64,000 nucleotides of DNA from Saccharothrix australiensis (GCF_003634935.1 NZ_RBXO01000001.1:4365501-4429500), one strand, 5' to 3'; positions 41,808-51,177 are shown, numbered from the stretch's first letter. Program-made: numbers and translations. Notes: generated by a model not told the origin, from the letters alone.

Positions 41808-43697
41808 GTGAGGTGTGACAAGGCCGCCGCGGTGGCGGTCGGCGTGGCGGCGCTGTGCGTCGGCGCGCTGGTGTGGCTGGCCGGCGACGTGCACGCCGCG
41901 CTCGGTGACACCGATCCCGGCCGGCCGGCGTCCCTGGTGTTCGGGGCGGTGCGGCTGGTCGCCGACGCGGCGGGCGCGGTGGCGGTGGGCTCGCTCGCCT
42001 TCGCCGCGTTCGTCGTGCCCGCCCGGTGGCGTCGAGGGCTGTCGGCCGACGCGTACGCCGCCGTCCGGCTCGCGTCGGCGGCGGCGGGAGTGTGGGCGGT
42101 GGCCGCCGCGACGGCGGTGCCGCTGTCGGCGGGCGACGCCTCCGGGCAGCCGCCGTCCGTGGCGTGGTCGCACCTGGCCGACCTCGTGGCGGCGACGGAG
42201 GAGCCCAAGGCGTGGCTGGTGGTCGCGGTGGTCGCGGCCGTGGTCGCGCTCGGCGCGCGGTCGACGTTGACCTGGCCGGTCACCGTGCTGTGGCTGTCGG
42301 TGTCGGTGCCGGGCCTGCTCGCGCCGGCGATCGCCGGGCACGTGTCGGTGGGCGCGTGGCACGACGTCGCGACCGACGCGATCGTGTGGCACGTGCCGGC
42401 CGCCGCGGTCTGGGTCGGCGCGCTGGTGGCGCTGCGCGCGTTCCTGCGCCGCCCGTCGTCGGAGCACCGCGAGCGGGTGCTGCGCCGGTACCGCGGGCTG
42501 ACCCTCGGGTGCCTGGTCGTGGCGGTCGTGAGCGGCTCGGTGGCGGGCCTGGTGGTGGCGGGGCCGGGCGGGCTGTGGTCCGGGTACGGCGCGCTGCTGG
42601 CGGTCAAGCTGGCGGTGTGCGGCGCGGTGCCCGCGCTGCGCCGGTGGTGGGGCGCGACCCGCCCGCTGGCCGCGGAGGTCGGCGCGCTCGGCGTGGCGCT
42701 GGGCGCGTCGGTCGGCGCGACGCACCTCGTGCCGCCCTCGTGGCTGGTGGAGCGCCCGTCGGTGCAGGAGACCGTGCTGGGCTACGAGCTGCCCGCGCCG
42801 CCCTCCGCGGCCGGCCTGCTGCTCGGGTGGCGGCCCGACCTGCTGTTCGGGCTCGGCGCGGTGCTGCTGGCCGCGGCCTACCTGGCCGGGGCGCGCCGGC
42901 TGCGGCGGCGCGGCGACCGGTGGCCGGCCGGGCGCACGGTGGCGTGGACGGCGGGCTGCGCGGTGGTGCTGGTCGTGACGTCCTCGGGGCTGGGCCGGTA
43001 CGCGGCGGGCACGTTCAGCGCGCACATGGTGGCGCACATGGCGTCGACGATGCTCGCGCCCGTGCTGCTGGTGCTCGGCGGCCCGGTCACCCTGGCCCTG
43101 CGGGCGCTGCCGCCCGGCCCGCGCGACCTGCTCCTCGCCCTGGTGCACTGCCGGGCCACGCGGGTCGTCGCGCACCCGGCGGTCGCGGCGTCGGTCTTCG
43201 TCGCGTCGTTCTACGCCCTGTACTTCTCCGGCCTGTTCGGCGAGGCCATGCGCTACCACTGGGCGCACCAGGCGATGAACCTGCACTTCCTGGTGTCCGG
43301 GTACGTCTTCTACTGGCTGGTCGTCGGCGTGGACCGGGCGCCGCGCCCGCTGCCGCACCTCGCCCGGCTGGGCCTGCTGTTCGCGGTCATGCCGTTCCAC
43401 GCCTTCTTCGGCGTCACCCTGATGAACACGCAGGCGGTGATCGCCGAGACGTTCTACCGGCAGCTGTCGCTGTCGTGGGTGCCGGACCTGCTGACCGACC
43501 AGCGGCTCGGCGGCGGCATCGCGTGGGCCACCGGCGAGGTCCCGATGCTCGTCGTCGTCATCGCCCTGCTCCACCAGTGGGCGGCGGCCGACCGGCGGGA
43601 GGCCACCCGCCTCGACCGGCGGCTCGACGGCGACGAGGACGAGCGGTTGGCCGCCTACAACGCCATGCTCGCCGACCTCGCCGGGCGACGGACCTGA
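41808..43697 (+). CDS. CopD / CtaG (caa3 assembly) fusion membrane protein
   Basis: A 629-residue polytopic protein with roughly 14-16 membrane segments. The N-terminal half is CopD-like (histidines in AIAGHVSVGAWHDVATDAIVWH). The C-terminal half (from ~residue 340) is CtaG-type: SAHMVAHMASTMLAPVLLVLGGP, YHWAHQAMNLHFLVSGYVFYW, MPFHAFFGVTL. These handle copper at the membrane, for uptake and for cytochrome oxidase assembly. GTG 41808 starts the gene after GAGGGTGGAAC. It lies 83 bp upstream of the copper ATPase, so the two form a copper-handling unit. Confidence 0.9.
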   Translation: MRCDKAAAVAVGVAALCVGALVWLAGDVHAALGDTDPGRPASLVFGAVRLVADAAGAVAVGSLAFAAFVVPARWRRGLSADAYAAVRLASAAAGVWAVAAATAVPLSAGDASGQPPSVAWSHLADLVAATEEPKAWLVVAVVAAVVALGARSTLTWPVTVLWLSVSVPGLLAPAIAGHVSVGAWHDVATDAIVWHVPAAAVWVGALVALRAFLRRPSSEHRERVLRRYRGLTLGCLVVAVVSGSVAGLVVAGPGGLWSGYGALLAVKLAVCGAVPALRRWWGATRPLAAEVGALGVALGASVGATHLVPPSWLVERPSVQETVLGYELPAPPSAAGLLLGWRPDLLFGLGAVLLAAAYLAGARRLRRRGDRWPAGRTVAWTAGCAVVLVVTSSGLGRYAAGTFSAHMVAHMASTMLAPVLLVLGGPVTLALRALPPGPRDLLLALVHCRATRVVAHPAVAASVFVASFYALYFSGLFGEAMRYHWAHQAMNLHFLVSGYVFYWLVVGVDRAPRPLPHLARLGLLFAVMPFHAFFGVTLMNTQAVIAETFYRQLSLSWVPDLLTDQRLGGGIAWATGEVPMLVVVIALLHQWAAADRREATRLDRRLDGDEDERLAAYNAMLADLAGRRT

Positions 43698-43780
43698 CCC
43701 GCACCGCGAATCCGGTCCGGCACGGCGACGAGTCCGGCCCGACCCACGAGAAGAACACCCCCGGAAGAAGAGACGACGAG

Positions 43781-46243
43781 ATGACCTCAGTGGTTGCCGC
43801 CGGCGAGTCCACGTCGGTGGAGCTGGCCGTGTCCGGCATGACGTGCGCGGCCTGCGCGGCGCGCGTCGAGCGCAAGCTCACCAAGCTCACCGGCGTGCGC
43901 GCCTCGGTCAACTTCGCCACCGAGCGCGCCGTCGTCCACCTCCCCGACGGCCTGGAGGCGCGGGACGCCGTGGCGGCCGTGCGCGCGGCCGGGTACGAGG
44001 CCCGCGTGCGGCTCCGCAGCGAGGACGACCGCGCCGCGCACACCGCCGCGACGGTCGACCTCCGGCGCAGGCTGGTCGTCGCGGCGGTGCTCGCCATCCC
44101 GCTGGGCAACCTGTCGATCAGCCTGGCGCTGGTGCCCGCGTGGCGGTTCACCGGCTGGCAGGTGCTGTGCGTGCTGCTGGCCGTGCCGGTCGTGTCGTAC
44201 TCGGCGTGGCCGTTCCACCTGGCCGCGCTGCGCGCCCTGCGGCACCGCTCGACCAGCATGGACACGCTGGTGTCGCTGGGCGTGCTGGCCTCGTTCGGCT
44301 GGGCGGCGGCCTCGCTCGTGGTCGGCTCGTCGACACCGGGCCGCTGGTGGGGCGTCGACCTCACGGCCGAGGGCGCGGACGTCGGCTACCTCGACGTCGC
44401 CGCGGGCGTGACGACGTTCCTGCTGGCCGGGCGGTACTTCGAGACGAGGTCGCGGCGCAACGCCGTCGGCCTGCTCGCCGCGCTGGCCGGTCTCGCCGCC
44501 AAGGACGCCCGCGTCCTGCGCGACGGCGTGGAGCGGCCGGTGCCCGCGGCCTCGCTGGTGGTCGGGGACGTCGTCGTCGTGCGGCCCGGCGAGACCCTGC
44601 CCGCCGACGGCGTGGTCGTCGACGGCGGCTCCGCCGTGGACACCGCGCTGGTGACCGGCGAGTCGGTGCCGGTCGACGTCGGTCCGGGCGATCGCGTCGT
44701 CGGCGGCACGGTCAACCGGACCGGGCGGCTGGTGGTGCGGACCACCGAGGTCGGGGCCGACACGCGGCTGGCGCGGATGAGCGACCTCGTGGAGCGGGCG
44801 GCCCAGCGCAAGGCGACCGTGCAGCGCCTGGTCGACCGGGTGTGCGCGGTGTTCGTGCCCGCGGTGCTGGGGTTGGCGGCGGTGACGCTGCTCGGGTGGC
44901 TGGTCACCGGGCACGGCGCGCGGGAGGCGGTCACGGCCGCCATCGCGGTGTTGATCATCGCCTGCCCGTGCGCCCTGGGGCTGGCCACGCCCACCGCGCT
45001 GATGGTCGGCGTGGCCCGCGCGGCGGGGCTGGGCATCCTCGTGAAGGGGCCGGAGGCGCTGGAGGCCGGCCGCGCGGTGGACACCGTCGTGCTCGACAAG
45101 ACCGGCACCGTCACGACCGGGCGCATGACCGCGGTCGGGACGGCGGTGTTCGGCGACCTCCCGGAACGCGAGGTGCTGCGGTCGGCGGGGGCCGTCGAGG
45201 CGGCGTCCGAGCACCCCGTCGCGGCGGCCGTCGTGGCCGCGGCTGCCGCGGCCGTGGCGAGCGGGGCAGCGGGCGGCGCGGAGGTGCCGGGTGAGGAGGT
45301 GCCTGAGGAGGTGCCGGGTGAGGCCATGTCGAACGAGGTCACGCCAGGCGGGGACGTGTCGGGCGAGGCGGCGGGTGGGCCTGCTGCCGGCCGGGCGGCG
45401 GACGAGGCAGCGGCGGACGAGGCTGGACCGGACGAGGCGGCGCGTGCGACGGCGGCGGGCGGCGGGTTGCCCGCCGTGACGGCGTTCGAGGCCCTGCCCG
45501 GCGCGGGTGCGCGCGGCGAGGTCGACGGCGTGCCCGTCGTGGTGGGCACCGCCGCGCTGATGGCCGGGCTCGGCATCCCGGTACCGGGGCGGGCGCACCG
45601 GTGGCTGGCCGGTCTCGGCGCGGCGACCGGTGTCCTCGTCGCCCGTGACGGCGTCGTGGTCGGCGGTGTCGCCGTGCGCGACACCGCGCGCCCGTCCGCC
45701 GCCGACGCCGTCGCGCGCCTGCACCGGATGGGGCTCCGGACCGTCCTGCTCACCGGCGACTCGCCGGCCGCCGCCCGCGCGGTCGCCGACGAGGTCGGCA
45801 TCGCGGACGTCCCGGCCGGCGTGCTGCCCGCGGACAAGGCCGCCGCCGTCGAGGGGCTGCGGGCGCGCGGGCACCGGGTGGCGGTGGTCGGCGACGGCGT
45901 CAACGACGGTCCCGCGCTCGCCGCAGCGGACCTCGGCATGGCCGTGGCGCGCGGCAGCGACGTCGCCGCCCACGCCGCCGACGTCGTCCTCGTCCGCGAC
46001 GACCTGCACACGGTGCCGGACGCGATCGAGCTGGCCAACCGCACGCTGCGCACCATCCGCGGCAACCTGGCGTGGGCCTTCGCCTACAACGCCGCGGCGA
46101 TCCCGCTCGCCGCGTTCGGCCTGCTCCACCCGCTCGTCGCCGGTGCGGTCATGTCGCTGTCCTCGGTGCTCGTGGTCACCAACAGCCTGCGCCTGCGCGA
46201 CCACCGCCCGAGCGGCCCCGAGCGGTCGGCCCCGGCGTCCTGA
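43781..46243 (+). CDS. copA: Copper-translocating P1B-type ATPase
   Basis: An 820-residue P-type ATPase. One N-terminal heavy-metal domain has GMTCAAC (Cys22, Cys25). Then come the TGES actuator motif, the membrane CPC (IIACPCALG), the phosphorylation site DKTGT, HP (SEHPVA) and the hinge GDGVNDGPAL, all intact. It exports Cu+ from the cytoplasm. Odd feature: after the SEHPVAAAVV block there is a ~70-residue low-complexity insert rich in Glu/Ala/Gly/Pro with the repeat EVPGEEVPEEVPGE, inside the nucleotide-binding domain. Start ATG 43781. Functional assignment to Cu+ is strong from CPC and the CopD/CtaG neighbour. Confidence 0.95.
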   Translation: MTSVVAAGESTSVELAVSGMTCAACAARVERKLTKLTGVRASVNFATERAVVHLPDGLEARDAVAAVRAAGYEARVRLRSEDDRAAHTAATVDLRRRLVVAAVLAIPLGNLSISLALVPAWRFTGWQVLCVLLAVPVVSYSAWPFHLAALRALRHRSTSMDTLVSLGVLASFGWAAASLVVGSSTPGRWWGVDLTAEGADVGYLDVAAGVTTFLLAGRYFETRSRRNAVGLLAALAGLAAKDARVLRDGVERPVPAASLVVGDVVVVRPGETLPADGVVVDGGSAVDTALVTGESVPVDVGPGDRVVGGTVNRTGRLVVRTTEVGADTRLARMSDLVERAAQRKATVQRLVDRVCAVFVPAVLGLAAVTLLGWLVTGHGAREAVTAAIAVLIIACPCALGLATPTALMVGVARAAGLGILVKGPEALEAGRAVDTVVLDKTGTVTTGRMTAVGTAVFGDLPEREVLRSAGAVEAASEHPVAAAVVAAAAAAVASGAAGGAEVPGEEVPEEVPGEAMSNEVTPGGDVSGEAAGGPAAGRAADEAAADEAGPDEAARATAAGGGLPAVTAFEALPGAGARGEVDGVPVVVGTAALMAGLGIPVPGRAHRWLAGLGAATGVLVARDGVVVGGVAVRDTARPSAADAVARLHRMGLRTVLLTGDSPAAARAVADEVGIADVPAGVLPADKAAAVEGLRARGHRVAVVGDGVNDGPALAAADLGMAVARGSDVAAHAADVVLVRDDLHTVPDAIELANRTLRTIRGNLAWAFAYNAAAIPLAAFGLLHPLVAGAVMSLSSVLVVTNSLRLRDHRPSGPERSAPAS

Positions 46244-46296
46244 CGGACGGCGCGGCGGTGCGGCGGTGCGGCGAGGCGCGGGGGTGGGGCGGCGGG

Positions 46297-46749
46297 TCAG
46301 CGGGGCGGAGCGGTCTGGAACGCCGCGCGCACGGCCTCGCCGAACCGCCGCAGGGACGGGTCAGCGCCCGCGCCGAACAGGCGCTCGTCCACCTCCGCGA
46401 CCAGTTCCCCCGCCGCCCGCAGGAGCCGGACGCCCTCCGCGGTCAGCTCGATCGTGGACGCGGAGCCCGCCCGCGCCGTGCGGTCGCGCACCAGGCCGGC
46501 GTTGACCAGCGCCTTCACCGCGCCGTGCACGGACTGCACGGAGATGCCGGACATCCGCGCCAGGTCACTGAACGACGCGCCCGGCACGCCGGCGATGTGG
46601 CCGAGCAACCCGAGCCTGCTCACCGTCAGGTCCACCGCCGCGAGGGCGGCGTTCAGCTCGGTCTCGATCCGCCGGGCCATCGACAGGGCGATGATCGACG
46701 TGCTGTCCACGGGCGCGCGGAACGGGGCGTGGTCGTCCTGGTCGGTCAC
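46297..46749 (-). CDS. MarR-family regulator
   Basis: A 150-residue MarR-type protein: an N-terminal dimerisation helix (SIIALSMARRIETELN), then the winged helix with SRLGLLGHIAG, FSDLARMSGISVQSVHGAVKAL and the wing TARAGSASTIELTAEGV. GTG 46749 is chosen; the in-frame extension to 46983 is low-complexity. It is the third minus-strand gene after the HD and DJ-1 genes (230 bp gap), and could recognise the paired palindromes ahead of the HD gene. Confidence 0.85.
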   Translation of the reverse strand: MTDQDDHAPFRAPVDSTSIIALSMARRIETELNAALAAVDLTVSRLGLLGHIAGVPGASFSDLARMSGISVQSVHGAVKALVNAGLVRDRTARAGSASTIELTAEGVRLLRAAGELVAEVDERLFGAGADPSLRRFGEAVRAAFQTAPPR

Positions 46750-46979
46750 CGGCCCAGTCTCCCCTGCGCGCCGACGGCCGGCTCCGGGACCCGGTCGTGG
46801 GGCGCGGCGCGCCCTGGGCACGCCGACGGGACCGCACGCCGACGCAGGCGTCCGGTGCAAGCGCGCCGCGCCGGCGGCGGTCGCGCGGAACCGCCCGCGG
46901 TGCGGCCCGCACCGCGGGCGGTTCGCTTGCGGGGCACCGCGTCCGAGCCCGGAGAGGACGTGCCGGGCCCGGAACGCGG

Positions 46980-47594
46980 TCACTCGTCCCGCGCCAAGGG
47001 CTCATCCGCGAGGTAGGGCGGCGCGGGCTCGTACTGGATGTACCGCCGGACCGCGCGGGCGTGGTCGCGGCCGTGCAGCCGACCGACGAGCCACAGCGCG
47101 CTGTCGATGCCGGCGGACACGCCCTGGCTGGTCACCAGGGAGCCGTCGACGACGTACCGGGCATCGCGCACGACCGTCACGTCGCCGAGCGCGGCCAACG
47201 CGTCCTCGTACTTCCAGTGCGTCGCGACCCGACGCCCCCGCGCCGGTCCGGCCGCGTGCAGCAGGAACGCGCCCGTGCAGACGCCGAGCACCCAGGAGGC
47301 GGACTCGGCCGTGCGCGCGATCCAGCCCGTGACGGCCGGGTTGCCCGGCTGGGTCGTGCGTGCGCCCCACCCGCCGGGCACCAGCACGACGTCCAGGTCG
47401 GGGTGCTCGTCCAGGGTGTGGTCCGGCACCACCCGCATCCCCTTGGCGCACCGGACCGGGTCGGGTCGTTCGGCGACCAGCACCGCCGTGTCGGCGTCGT
47501 CGCGGATCATCGAGGAGGCCGTGAAGACCTCCCACGGCCCGGCGAAGTCCAGCTCCTCCGCGCCGTCGAACACCAGCAGCCCGTACGTGGTCAT
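46980..47594 (-). CDS. DJ-1/PfpI-family protein
   Basis: A 204-residue class I amidotransferase-like protein: LVFDGAEELDFAGPWEVF at the N-terminus, then DLDVVLVPGGWG and the nucleophile elbow LGVCTGAFLL. It resembles the isonitrile hydratase (InhA) subgroup of GlxA-N-terminal-like proteins. ATG 47594 follows GGGAGGAAG. It is 37 bp downstream of the HD-domain gene. Together with an HD protein similar to cyanamide hydratase, a role in isonitrile/cyanamide-type nitrogen compound breakdown is possible but unproven. Confidence 0.85.
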   Translation of the reverse strand: MTTYGLLVFDGAEELDFAGPWEVFTASSMIRDDADTAVLVAERPDPVRCAKGMRVVPDHTLDEHPDLDVVLVPGGWGARTTQPGNPAVTGWIARTAESASWVLGVCTGAFLLHAAGPARGRRVATHWKYEDALAALGDVTVVRDARYVVDGSLVTSQGVSAGIDSALWLVGRLHGRDHARAVRRYIQYEPAPPYLADEPLARDE

Positions 47595-47631
47595 GCTTCC
47601 TCCCGGTCGGAACGGCGTCGCGGGTCCGCGG

Positions 47632-48294
47632 TCACCCGGTCCACCGCTCGTAGTCGTTCCAGCGCGGCGCGGTGGTCAGCTCCTCCCAGGTGGGCTTGGG
47701 CACGCCGGTGACCTGGTGGGTGAGTTCGGCGGGCAGGCTGAACAGCGTGGCCTTGAGCGGGTTGGCGATCACCTGGTCGACGATCTCCTTGCGCAGGACC
47801 GCCGCCGCGTGCAGGCGCGGCAGGACGGCGTGGACGCGCTCGGCGTAACCCTCCGGCAGGAGGTCCTCGGGCGAGCCGGTGCAGTCGTACCCGGTCCCCG
47901 CGCTGAGCAGGGCGATCTCGGGGCGCTTGCGGGCGGCGACGTCGAGGTGCACGTGCAGGGCGACGGCGTCCCACACGACCTCCACCCACTCGGCCGGCGC
48001 GCCCTGGTCGGCGAGGAACTTCGCGGCGAGGTCCGCACCGTCGACGTTGAAGGTCTGGTCGCCGTTGCCCGGCTCGCTCAGCCCCACGTCGTGCAGCACG
48101 CAGCCGAGGAACAGCAGCTCGTCGTCGTAGTCGACGTCGGGGCGCAGGCCGCGGCCCTCACCGATCAGGCGGCCGTAGAGGTAGGCGCGCATGCTGTGGT
48201 TGAAGATCGCCGGGTCTTCGAGGTCGCGGGCGTACCGCTCCGCGGCGACGGCCAGGTCGGTGCGCGGGAACGGCAGGTCGGGGTAGGTGTCCAT
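47632..48294 (-). CDS. HD-domain hydrolase (cyanamide hydratase-like)
   Basis: A 220-residue HD-fold protein. Metal ligands are visible as His33 (FNHSMRAYLYG), the His-Asp pair in CVLHDVGLSE and a later His (ALHVHLD). The motif NHSMRAYLYG and overall length are those of cyanamide hydratase-like/Ddi2-like proteins. ATG 48294 begins a minus-strand group with the DJ-1 and MarR genes. The substrate is unknown. Confidence 0.82.
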   Translation of the reverse strand: MDTYPDLPFPRTDLAVAAERYARDLEDPAIFNHSMRAYLYGRLIGEGRGLRPDVDYDDELLFLGCVLHDVGLSEPGNGDQTFNVDGADLAAKFLADQGAPAEWVEVVWDAVALHVHLDVAARKRPEIALLSAGTGYDCTGSPEDLLPEGYAERVHAVLPRLHAAAVLRKEIVDQVIANPLKATLFSLPAELTHQVTGVPKPTWEELTTAPRWNDYERWTG

Positions 48295-48404
48295 CGGCCG
48301 ACTTTCGGTTGTGGTTGCCGGGGGCGGCGGGCGGCGCGGTCGCCCGCGTCGACGCCGGCCCCGGTGGGCGTGCCCGCGGCCGACCGGCCGGTTCGCACAC
48401 CCAC

Positions 48405-48450
48405 CTTCAGGTCACCTGAAGCGTAGCGCATCCTTCAGGACTCCTGAAGG
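48405..48450. promoter_or_regulatory. Paired palindromic operators upstream of the HD gene
   Basis: CTTCAGGT-C-ACCTGAAG (48405-48421, perfect 8-bp arms) and CCTTCAGGA-C-TCCTGAAGG (48432-48450, perfect 9-bp arms), centres 28 bp apart. On the minus strand TACGCT (48425-48420) lies between them as a possible -10 box, with TTCAGG 17 bp before it. Clear dimer-binding sites controlling the HD / DJ-1 (/ MarR) genes. Confidence 0.7.
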
Positions 48451-48738
48451 TGTTGCCGATCATGCCGGGGGTCGGGAGCCGTTCACGGCGGCGTGAACGG
48501 CCGGTGAATGTTCTCGGCCGCCCCGCCGCCCGGCGTGGCCGTGAGCACCGGAGGGGCTGTTGTCGGCCGTTCTCCCGCCGGACGGGCCGCCGGTGAACGG
48601 TCACAGCGCGGCGGCCGGCGTGGCTCGCGGCCGTTGTCCGGGGTGCGGAGGACGCGCACGGTAGTCCTCGGCCGGTCCCGCCCCGCCCGCGACCGACCGG
48701 CCGGATTCGCCTTCTTCCTCCCTGCAAGGAGAACACTC

Positions 48739-49416
48739 GTGGATCGGACACCCATCCGACGGGGTCTGCCCTCCCTGGTCGCCATCGCCGCCGTGCTCAC
48801 CGGCACGGTCGCGTTCTCGTCACCGGCGATGGCGACGGCCCCCGACGCGGCCACCCCGCACGGACTGATCAAGACCGAGGAGCACACCCGGGTCAGGGAC
48901 GTCGCGCCGGTGCGCGCCTCGCTGCACGCGACGCCCCTGGCCTCCAAGAAGTTGAACTACACCCAGCAGGTGCAGCAGCAGAACCAGTGGTGCTGGGCCG
49001 CGACCGGGGCCAGCATCGAGCAGACCCTGGGCGTCACCGTCAGCCAGCAGGCGTTCTGCGCCGCGGGCAAGGGCAGCTCGCCCGGCTACTGCCCGAACCA
49101 GCCCGCCCAGATCCCGGAGATCGTGCGGGGCTTCCGCGGCACGGGCTTCAACGCCCAGGACGCGCGCGGCCCGATCAGCTTCGCCTCGATCACCCAGCAG
49201 ATCGACGCCGGCATCCCGCACCTGACCGGCATCTACTGGACCTCCGGCGGCGGCCACGCCGAGGTCATCTACGGCTACGACAGCACCAACCAGACGCTCA
49301 TGGTCGGCGACCCGTGGCCGTCCTACCAGCGCTACCAGACCTGGAACTACACCCAGTACCGCAGCAACGCCAAGTTCCGGTGGAACGACACCATCGTGAA
49401 CATCACGAAGGCGTAG
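48739..49416 (+). CDS. Secreted papain-like cysteine protease (AvrRpt2/C70 type)
   Basis: A 225-residue protein with a Sec signal peptide (residues ~1-32, ending SSPAMA). The catalytic set is Cys85 (NQWCWAATGAS), His173 (GGGHAEVIYGY) and Asp191 (VGDPWP), as in the papain-like AvrRpt2 family. A ~40-residue pro-part precedes the enzyme domain. GTG 48739 follows AAGGAGA. It is 13 bp upstream of an anchored partner gene. Secreted proteases of this family in actinomycetes are poorly characterised; a role outside the cell is clear from the signal, the target is not. Confidence 0.88.
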   Translation: MDRTPIRRGLPSLVAIAAVLTGTVAFSSPAMATAPDAATPHGLIKTEEHTRVRDVAPVRASLHATPLASKKLNYTQQVQQQNQWCWAATGASIEQTLGVTVSQQAFCAAGKGSSPGYCPNQPAQIPEIVRGFRGTGFNAQDARGPISFASITQQIDAGIPHLTGIYWTSGGGHAEVIYGYDSTNQTLMVGDPWPSYQRYQTWNYTQYRSNAKFRWNDTIVNITKA

Positions 49417-49429
49417 GGGGTTCCCGGTC

Positions 49430-50260
49430 GTGACCTGCCGGAAGTTGGCCATCCTCACCCTGGTCGCCTGCGCCCTGCTGCTCGCCGGCCCGTCGGCCTC
49501 GGCGCGCGAGGCGGTGTCCCCGCCCTCTCCCGAGGACTACGCCGCCGCGCTCGACGCCGCGCGGGCCCCCGCGGCGATCAGCGTCGCGAAGACCAACTTC
49601 CGGCAGGTCCACGGCGTCGAGGCGAGCGAGGTGCGCATCGCCGACCGGGGTGTCGCGGCCTACGTGCTGAACCCGGACTTCGTGCGCGGCGCGCCCGACG
49701 CGCCCGCCGGGGTGCTCCAGTACATCGCGGTGACCGCGACGGCGGACAGCGGTGCGCGCGCGACCCTGCGGGCGGGGCCCGAGGAGGGCGGGCGCTGGAC
49801 CGTCGGCAGCGCGTCCTCCGGTGACGACGAGGAAGCCCTGAGCAAGCGGATCGGGCCGGACTCGGTGCTGCTGAACGAACCCCAGATCAACGGCTGGTAC
49901 GAGCTGACCCCGACCGGGGTCGTGCTGCTCCAGGCGAGCCTCCCCCAGTCGCCGGTGGGCGCGTTCGTCCCGCTCGCGGAGTACCAGCGGCAGGTGCGGG
50001 CCCGGTACGGCGACAAGCTGCCGGGTTCGGACTACCAGCGGAACCAGGGGCTCGGCTTCACGCAGAACCCCGCGCCGCCGACCGACCAGCGGTCCTCCGA
50101 CGCGAGCGCGTCCGACCGGGGACCGTCGACCGCGGTGGTGCTCCTGGTGGTCGCCGCGGTGCTGGTGGTGTCGGTGGGCGCGGTCCTGCTGTTCCGGCGG
50201 AGCCGCTACTCCCACAGGAGGTCCACGCCGACCAGCGAGGGCTCCAGCCCTTCGAAGTAG
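49430..50260 (+). CDS. Secreted/anchored protein, partner of the protease gene
   Basis: A 276-residue protein with an N-terminal signal peptide (LAILTLVACALLLAGPSASA) and a C-terminal membrane anchor (VVLLVVAAVLVVSVGAVLLF near 238-257) followed by a basic cytoplasmic tail. The ~200-residue external domain is not one I recognise. It immediately follows the papain-like protease, and the same pair (protease plus membrane-anchored protein) suggests a substrate, inhibitor or anchor. Its 3' end overlaps the convergent regulator gene by 55 bp. Confidence 0.75.
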   Translation: MTCRKLAILTLVACALLLAGPSASAREAVSPPSPEDYAAALDAARAPAAISVAKTNFRQVHGVEASEVRIADRGVAAYVLNPDFVRGAPDAPAGVLQYIAVTATADSGARATLRAGPEEGGRWTVGSASSGDDEEALSKRIGPDSVLLNEPQINGWYELTPTGVVLLQASLPQSPVGAFVPLAEYQRQVRARYGDKLPGSDYQRNQGLGFTQNPAPPTDQRSSDASASDRGPSTAVVLLVVAAVLVVSVGAVLLFRRSRYSHRRSTPTSEGSSPSK

Positions 50261-51177
50261 GCGCAGGCGAACCCGTTCGGCCCGCACAGCAGCGGTTCGC
50301 TGACCGTCGGCGCGAGCCCCTCGCGCGCCCGTTCCACCCGCGTGCACCGGACCGGCAGCATCGAGGGGTCGAAGTAGAGCCGGATCAGGTAGGTCTGCAT
50401 CCGGCCGCGGATCACCCGGTAGAAGTTCGGCGCGCGGACCGGGGTGGTGCACCGCAGGACGAAGCTGAAGACGTGCACGTCGCCCTCGGCGAGCTTGCGG
50501 TCGAACAGGAGCTCGAACACCATCCCGGCCGACGACCGCTGCTTGCGCACCCGCCCGACGCGGCACCCGTCGCCCGCCCGGATCCGGGCGGTGTCGACGT
50601 CCGCGCCCGGCTCGCTCTGGTGGGTGACCACGAAGCTGTCCGGCCCGGACCGCCGCGCCCGGACGGCCATCGTCGAGGCGATCTCCTCGATCTCGCCGGC
50701 CGCGGTGAACCGCACGTCGTCGAACACGGTGGCGAGGTCGAGGTCGGAGTTGCACGGGCTGCCCGAGACGCCGTCGAACTCGGTCAGCAGCGCGCCGGTG
50801 GGCGCCCAGCTCTGGCTCAGCTCCTGGATCGTCAGCAGTCGCCGGTCCAGGTCGGGCGCGCGGTGGTGGGGCCCGATCAGCACCACCAGGCTGTCCTCCG
50901 GCAACCCGAGCACGCGCTCCAGCGCCCGCACCGCGTCCAGCGCGCGCGGCACCGCCGGGTGCCGCAACCCGCGCTGCCAGTAGCTCAGGGTCGACTGGGC
51001 GATCCGGATGTCCTGCGATGCCAGGTGGGCGCGCAACCGGGACAGCGACAAGCCGCGCCGGCGGATGGCGGTGGCCAGCGCGCGGGCGAACGGCCCGTAC
51101 CGCAACGCCTGGGCCAGGTCGCCTTGGGGCGCAGGGGCGCTTCGTGCGCCGGCGAGCACCTGGGCCTCATGGCGCAT
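50206..51177 (-). CDS. XRE-type DNA-binding protein with unknown C-terminal domain
   Basis: A 323-residue protein. Residues ~35-95 form a helix-turn-helix (SLSRLRAHLA, IAQSTLSYWQRGLRHP, ALERVLGLPEDSL), resembling actinobacterial XRE-like proteins. Residues ~110-323 are a beta-rich domain I do not recognise, with several Cys and charged residues (VRCTRVERAREGL near the end). ATG 51177 follows GAGG. It is divergent from the seven-gene chaperone/signalling run and may regulate it. Confidence 0.75.
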   Translation of the reverse strand: MRHEAQVLAGARSAPAPQGDLAQALRYGPFARALATAIRRRGLSLSRLRAHLASQDIRIAQSTLSYWQRGLRHPAVPRALDAVRALERVLGLPEDSLVVLIGPHHRAPDLDRRLLTIQELSQSWAPTGALLTEFDGVSGSPCNSDLDLATVFDDVRFTAAGEIEEIASTMAVRARRSGPDSFVVTHQSEPGADVDTARIRAGDGCRVGRVRKQRSSAGMVFELLFDRKLAEGDVHVFSFVLRCTTPVRAPNFYRVIRGRMQTYLIRLYFDPSMLPVRCTRVERAREGLAPTVSEPLLCGPNGFACAYFEGLEPSLVGVDLLWE

